This document shows, in pieces, positions 58,093 to 64,000 of a stretch of DNA of 64,000 bases. Made by a program: the position numbers and the translations under genes. Source of the DNA: Ceratotherium simum simum (taxonomy: Eukaryota > Chordata > Mammalia > Perissodactyla > Rhinocerotidae); the NCBI RefSeq assembly GCF_000283155.1, contig NW_004454195.1, positions 4,474,569 to 4,538,568 on the forward strand, written 5' to 3'. The notes below the pieces were generated by a model. That model did no database searches. It was given only the letters and a program-made list of their open reading frames with translations, and was not told where the DNA came from. Each line of letters opens with the position of its first letter. Position 1 is the first letter of the stretch.

Positions 58093-58765
58093 GTATTAAC
58101 TACAATACCACGTGAGAGATGCCAGAATACAAATCCACCAAAGAAGGTTATCTTTTCTTAATGACTCCAGATCTTCATTATGAGTTCAATCAATATATTC
58201 ATCAATGCCCAAGGTAGCTATAGGGGTTAGCTAGACTTAAATAACTCCAGACATCTTATCTACTCTAGTGACAAATTGTGCTCCTTTGCTATTTCCCAGA
58301 TTTCCCTGAAATTCTTTCTCTCCTCAGGAGGCCTGCTGCTCACCGGCACTGTTGTTTTTCATCTCTGTCACTCCTGCTGTCTGGCCTTTCCTGGCTACCT
58401 CTTTTCTCTCCACTTTTTTTCCCCTTCTTCCTGGTCTCATTTCTCTCCATTTTCTGCTATTCTTTCAACTTTGATTTACTTATGGCCAGTAGACAGACCA
58501 ACCATATTAATTCTTCAATAATTTGCTTCTTTAGCTTATCTTGCTTTTGCCGTTGCTTCTACTTATGAATTTCTTTCAGTCAATTGTTGGGGGTGGAATG
58601 AGTATCAACTCTCTAGATCCTGGAAAAGTGTGGTGTTCATATACAGAATGTAATTCTTTTTTTTATGTTATTATTTTTAATCAAACTTTATCTGCAAATG
58701 CATCTTTGAGAAGAAACTTCCATCATCATTGCTTACAAAAAATCTTTGTTATTGTTTTTCTTTCA
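58093..58765. other. non-coding sequence, nothing recognised
   Basis: T-rich sequence with short open frames lacking homology. Confidence 0.45.
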
Positions 58766-59404
58766 TGCTCACCACCAATAGTCTAGTTTTTATCCATCAC
58801 CATGCATAGATGCCCCTTACCCCTCTTGCTCACCATCCCACCCCATTCCCCTCTGGTAACCACTAATCTGTTTTCTTTATCCATGTGCTTATCTTCCACA
58901 TATGAGTGAAATCATGGTTTTTGTCTTTCTCTGTCTGGCTTATTTCACTTAACATAATATCCTCCAGGTCCATCCATGTTGTTTCAAATGGGACAATTTT
59001 GTCTTTTTTATGCCTGAGTAGTATTCCATTGTATATATATACCACATCTTCTTTATCCAGTCATCCATTGTCAGGCACTTGGGTTGCTTCCATGTCTTGG
59101 CTATTGTGAATAATGCTGCAGTGAACATAGTAGTGCATAGATCTCTTCATATTGTTGATTTCGTGTTCTTTGGGTAAATACCCAGTACTGGGATAGCTGG
59201 ATCATATGGTATTTCTATTTTTAATTTTTTGAGAAATCTCCATACTGTTTTCCATAGTGGCTGCACTGGTTTGCATTCCCACTAGCAGTGTATGAGGGTT
59301 CCCTTTTATCCACATCCTCTCCAACACTTGTTATTTCTTGTCTTGTTAATTATAGCCATTCTGATAGGTGTGAGGTGATATCTCATTGTAGTTTTGATTT
59401 GTAT
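58766..59404 (-). mobile_element. L1 3'-end fragment (second copy)
   Basis: Matches the 3' UTR and ORF2 end of the L1 at 21240-21890 closely and in the same orientation: CACCAATAGTCTAGTTTTTA, CTCTGTCTGGCTTATTTCAC, CATACTGTTTTCCATAGTGG, then CTCCAACACTTGTTATTTC. It has lost the poly(A)-proximal part. Confidence 0.92.
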
Positions 59405-59440
59405 TTCTACAGGATGTAATTCTAATGCCATGGGATGGTG

Positions 59441-59876
59441 TACTAGTCAGGGTTCTCCAGAGAAACAGAACCAACAGGATATGTATCTGTTATGGAGGCT
59501 GACAAGTCCCAAGATTTGCAGTCAGCAAGCTGGAGATGCAGGAGAGCCAATGGTGTGGTTCCAGGCCAAAGGCCAGGAGGCTTAAATCCAGGAAGAGCTG
59601 ATATTTCAGTTGGAGTCCTAAGGCAGGAAAAAAACCAATGTCCCAGCTTTCAGGCAGTCAGGCAGGGGAAAAGTGAGCCTTTTTTTCTATTCAGGTCTTC
59701 AGCTGATTGGGTGAGGCCCACCCACATTAGGGAGGGCAATCTGCTTTACTCAGTTTATCAATTTAAACATGAAACTCATCTAAAACCACCCTCACAGAAA
59801 CACCCAGAATAATATTTGACCAAATATCTGGGCATCTTGTGGTTTAGTCAAGTTGACATAAAATTAACCATCACAG
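59441..59876 (-). mobile_element. old LTR-like repeat (same family as 6981-7465)
   Basis: Starts TACTAGTCAGGGTTCTCCAG, carries TGGGTGAGGCCCACCCACAT and ends TCAAGTTGACATAAAATTAA, the reverse complement of the family order seen at 6981-7465. Confidence 0.65.
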
Positions 59877-61400
59877 ACAATTACCAACAGTCCTACTAGA
59901 GAAATGACTTTACTCAAGGATGGTCTTTATGTATAGGTTTGAATAAGTAGCCACCCAAAAAGGTATTTTGATGGAAAATGGGGAAGATCTTCAATCCTCC
60001 CGTCTGATATCTTACCTCTCCAATCAATAAATAACAGCAAAGTTTCCATAATTAGGATTCATCCTTTTAGATTATAATATATATTTTTCTAATTAAAATT
60101 CAGATCATCCAAGAAGGCATTATATTGAGTTACTATTAGGCAATAATAGCTTACAGTGCAGTTCTTTATAACAGCTTTTCTAGTAGGCTCAGGATGGTTT
60201 TAACATGGGCAGGAGGGGTTGGGGAGACGGAAAGAGAGAAGATCACTTGGAGAAGGGGAGGTTTGAATGTAGTGCTCTCAGCTAAAGGGTATAGTATGAT
60301 AGATGAGAAAAGAAAGAACTAAAGGTTAAAATTTGCTGCCTTCCTGAAACATATAGCTTTAATTTCTTGAGACAGGAAAGTCCCTGATGTTAATATGCAA
60401 GACAGTATCACTGAAATTGCTTCAAGTTTAAGGTATGATATAGCTTAGCTCAGAATACATATAGCTTTCCTTTTTATGTATATACCTCAAGGGTAAAAAG
60501 AAAAAGAAAAAAAAAAAAACTCCTAAGGAAACTCCATACCATGTAATTAAAGGATATTCTTCACTAACTTTCCTTTAGAAGTAATTTTATTATGATAATC
60601 ATTGCCTATAATACCTAGTAGTCCAAACAACAGTTTTTAGATGATTAGAATTTGGGGGATTTTTTTAAAAAACAATAATCAGAGAAAATGTTACATCTTT
60701 GTGTTAGTTTAGGTATTCCTTACTATATTTGTCTTAATAGGATGGACTATGCTGAGATGTAGCTATGTCCTGAAAACTCAATGATTCAACACATTAACGT
60801 TATTTCTTACTGATGCAAAGTCCACTGTGGGCCCAGCAACTCTCTAAAATGACTCCTTTTCCCAGCAGTGGCTCAGGGTACCAGGCTGAGTGGCTCCATA
60901 TCTAAACATGTGACCTCCATGGTTGCCATGAAAGGGAGAGTGTACAGAACTCTCACTCACTCTTAAATGCCTCTTCCCGGAAGTGACACATATCATTTGT
61001 GCCCATAGCCCTTGGGACATAAGTAGGCACATGGCCCTTCCTGAAGCCTTGAAATATGGCTCTCCTCTGTGGCTCAGGAAATAGGAAAAATGGGTATGGG
61101 TGAATACTGGAAATCTGTTCTACGTTACTTATGGAATTGATATACCTCATCTAAATTTGCTATGAAGTGAATTTATTTTAAGTAAATCCTATTTTCCTCT
61201 CAGCTGCATGTAAAAATCAAAGTTATGCTCTGCCAGGAAAAATTTTTAGCTGGACCAATATTTTAGGATATTGTTCTTTTTTACTTTTTTAAACTACATT
61301 AAGAGTCAAAAAAGTCATTAGAGACGCTTCTGCTTCTGAGCATGATGTGGTAGTAGCAGAAAGCTATCACAACTAGAAAAAAAGAGATTATAAAAATCGT
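59877..61400. other. non-coding sequence with one probable old repeat
   Basis: About 60760-61110 has words of a common old interspersed repeat (CTTACTGATGCAAAGTCCAC, CCCGGAAGTGACACATATCA), family not named. The rest is unrecognised. Confidence 0.45.
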
Positions 61401-61411
61401 ATATATATATA

Positions 61412-61652
61412 TTTTTTGGTGAGGAAGATTAGCCCCGAGGTAACATCCGTTGCCAATCCTCCTCTTTTTGCTGAGGAAGATTGGCCCTGGGCTAACATGT
61501 GTGCCCATCTTCCTCTACTTTATATGTGGGGTGCTGCCACAGCATGGCTTGATGAGCAGTGCGTAGGTCTGCACCTGCGATCTGAACCTGTGAAGCCCAG
61601 GCCGCCGAAGCAGAGCATGCGAACTTAACCACTATGCCACTGGGCTGGCCCC
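61412..61652 (-). mobile_element. ERE SINE, reverse
   Basis: Inverted ERE: GAGGAAGATTAGCCC, GCTAACATGTGTGCCCATC, CTGCCACAGCATGGCTTGAT, CTTAACCACTATGCCACTGG, GCTGGCCCC. An imperfect duplication AAAAATCRTAT lies at about 61392-61402 and 61655-61665. Confidence 0.9.
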
Positions 61653-61659
61653 ACAAAAA

Positions 61660-62555
61660 TCATATTTTTAAAGATATTAGAGAGCTACAGATGCATATAA
61701 GACTAGAAGAAATAAATTTTAGAGAGAGAAGAGGCTTTCCTATATAAGCTAAGGCCATTTTCTTGTCTGGGAGCATTTGCTGAGTCTGGGCATAGGCTAT
61801 CATAGGAAAGCAAAGGGTAAAAACAGAATTTTTTATATCAATGTGGGATGGCATGGACAAATTAGAATCTACAAGATCATCAAATGAATAGCCATTTTCC
61901 CCCACAGGATATATCCTAGCTAAGTGCTAGGGCAGTATAGAAGGCTGGGAGGCTGAACCACAAAGAAAGAAATCAGCTACAGACCAAGTCATGCTAGAGG
62001 AAGGGGTATGCAAAAAAGATTTTACATTTTATATACAAATATATGTAATCTCCTTTTCAAAATATTTTTATATATATAAAATCTCCCTTTCAAAACATTT
62101 GCCAGATATTGAACCCAGATGAGGTGAGAAGCTAAAGAGCCACGCCCCAAATCTGTGAAGGACAGAACCCTAGGGTGGAAAAGAGAAACAGAGACCCACC
62201 AGTTTCTCAATCACAACTATAGGAAGGCCTTGCCCAAGAAAGGGGCTGGCCTAGAAACGCAAAATAAAATCTCCTGAAGTCCCCTGGTATTTAGAAGACA
62301 AAGTTCCACTGGAGGGTGGAGGCTGCAACAAACACAAGAAGGTCTGGCCCTCAAGACACTTGAAACCACAGATGGACTGAGTCTAACTAAAGGTGTGAGC
62401 CAACCTCAAACCAGCACCATTCTTGGTTGGGTTGAGATATCAGCCCCTCATCTTGTCTGTTTAATAGACAAAAACACAGTTTGTTTGTTCTTTTGTTAGT
62501 TCTTTTATAACAACACAGTTTGTTTGTTCCTTGTTAGTTCTTTTATATATACTGT
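61660..62555. other. probable 5' part of an old L1/HAL1, with a direct repeat
   Basis: AT-rich sequence that leads into the HAL1/L1-like element after 62560. A 36-38 base direct repeat (CACAGTTTGTTTGTTC and TTGTTAGTTCTTTTATA) lies at 62473-62510 and 62512-62547. Confidence 0.4.
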
Positions 62556-62559
62556 TCAT

Positions 62560-64000
62560 CATACAATACCAAATTATGAGCTATGCAAAGAAGCAGGAAA
62601 ATGTAATTGATCAAGAGAAAAAGTAGACAATGGAAGCAGACCCATATATCATCCAGATGTTAGCAGACATGGACTTTAACTATTACAAATATTTTTAATA
62701 GGAGAAAATATGGAAAAAGTAGATGAAAAGATTTTAAAACAGAGAATTGTTTGTTTTGTAAAAAGTACTTAAACAGAGAATTGGAATCTTTAAAAAAGAA
62801 ACAAATGGGCATTATATAAATAAGTACATTATCTTAAATTAAGAGCTCATTGAATATGTTTTACATAAAACAGGAAAAAGGAAAAGACAGGATTAGTGAA
62901 TCCAAAGACAAGTCAGTAGAATATATACAAATGTAAGTACCAGAAAAAAGAAGTGGAAAGAATAAAATAGAATGCAAGAGATATAAGGGATACAGACAAA
63001 TGGTTTAGCATTGTGTTATTATAGTCTTATAAGGAGAGAAGAGAGAATGGGTCAGAAATAACGTCTGAAGAGATGATAACTGAGAATTTTCCAAAATTGA
63101 TGATAGATATAAATCCATAGGTCCAAGAATCTTAGTGAACCTCAAGCAGCTTAAAACCAAGAGAAAATCTTAAAAGCAGCCAGAGGGGGAGAAAGACATT
63201 ATACTAAAAGAAGAACAAAATAAGGCTTACAATTAACTTTTCAACAGAAACTATGGAAGTCAAAAGACAATATAATTACATCTTTAAAGTGCTGAAAGAT
63301 AACAAAAAACTATCTGGAATTCTAACAAATGAAAATATCTTTCAAAAATGAAGGTTAAAAAGAAAAAGAAATTAGACAAACAAAAGCTAAGAGATTTTGT
63401 TTCTAGCAGATACACACTATAAGGAAGATTAAAAGTCCTTCAGGCTGAAGGAAAATAATCCCAGATAAAAGCACAAAAGTACAGGAAGGAATGGAAAACA
63501 TGTGAAAGGGTAAATACATAGGTAAATATAGAAGAATATTGACTATTTAAAGCAATCATGGTAATTATGCCTTACGGGGTTCATATATAGAAGTAGAATA
63601 CACGGCAACAGTAGCACAAAGAGTGAGAGGGATGCAAATGGAGTTAAACTGCTATAAGTTTCTTGCATTGTTTGAGAAGTAGAGTGTAATAAGTCAAGGT
63701 TGCATATGCAATATTAAAAAACATTTGATTGATTCAGAAGTAGGCAGACAAGGAGGAGAAAGGACACAGCACAGACAGCAGATATAAAAACCAAGTAGCA
63801 AGATCACAGGCTTATAAGCAAACCAAATCAGTAAGATATCGAATATGAATGGTCTAAACACTCCTATTAAAAGACCAAGATTGCCAAAGTGGCTTTTGAA
63901 AGGACCCAATTGTATGCTGTTTACGAAAGACACATTTTAAATATAAGAATACAGGCAAATTAAAAGTAGATAGATAAACAAAGCTATGCTGTATGAACAC
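62560..64000 (+). mobile_element. old L1/HAL1 LINE running off the window end
   Basis: Words of the ORF1 and inter-ORF region in order: GTAATTGATCAAGAGAAAAA, AACTGAGAATTTTCCAAAAT, AGAAAATCTTAAAAGCAGCC, TCTTTAAAGTGCTGAAAGAT, AAATATCTTTCAAAAATGAAG, TCCTTCAGGCTGAAGGAAAA, then AAAGACACATTTTAAATATA. All frames are broken. It continues past base 64000. Confidence 0.75.

Overview
The window looks like nuclear DNA of a perissodactyl mammal (horse, rhinoceros or tapir lineage). At least ten tRNA-derived SINEs of the equine repetitive element (ERE) type are present, several with clean target-site duplications. They sit among mammal-wide MIR, L2, MER5, HAL1, L1 and MaLR copies. Two runs of N (330 and 415 bases) mark a draft assembly. 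I found no prokaryotic features, CRISPR arrays or operons.

Only one protein-coding gene can be supported: SOX4, a single-exon SRY-box transcription factor on the minus strand (CDS 48313-49737, 474 codons). Its promoter lies at about 50550-50650. The inferred leader is about 0.8 kb and holds three short ATG-initiated upstream ORFs. The 3' UTR is about 2.7 kb, ends near an AATAAA at 45591-45596, and is interrupted by an assembly gap at 47557-47971. A CpG island covers the gene and promoter.

Two more CpG-rich blocks flank it. One, at about 220-990, is some 45 kb downstream of SOX4 and could be the promoter of the same-strand lncRNA CASC15, which lies downstream of SOX4 in human; this is inference. 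The other, at about 54690-56830, is 4-6 kb upstream and has a possible plus-strand mini-intron. The rest is gene-desert sequence. From low to high coordinates it holds: MLT1/MaLR LTRs, L2 and MIR fragments (2.8-12 kb); a HAL1 element split by two later insertions, plus L1M pieces (12.8-16.3 kb); a 5'-truncated L1 of about 2.7 kb (21.1-23.8 kb); ancient repeats with a retroposed tRNA-Arg half (23.8-28 kb); scattered EREs (28-39 kb); a mostly non-repetitive stretch next to SOX4 (39.4-45.5 kb); the SOX4 unit; non-repetitive upstream sequence (50.7-57.6 kb); and a second repeat-rich block (57.6-64 kb).

I see no new molecular system. The most unusual items are small: a 39-nt tRNA-Arg(TCT) 5' half inserted with a perfect target-site duplication, a poly(A)-only insertion with its own 16-bp duplication, a 30-bp near-perfect palindrome, the SOX4 upstream ORFs, and the two flanking CpG islands. 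Many apparent long ORFs in the GC-rich blocks begin at non-ATG codons or are antisense shadows, and they were rejected.
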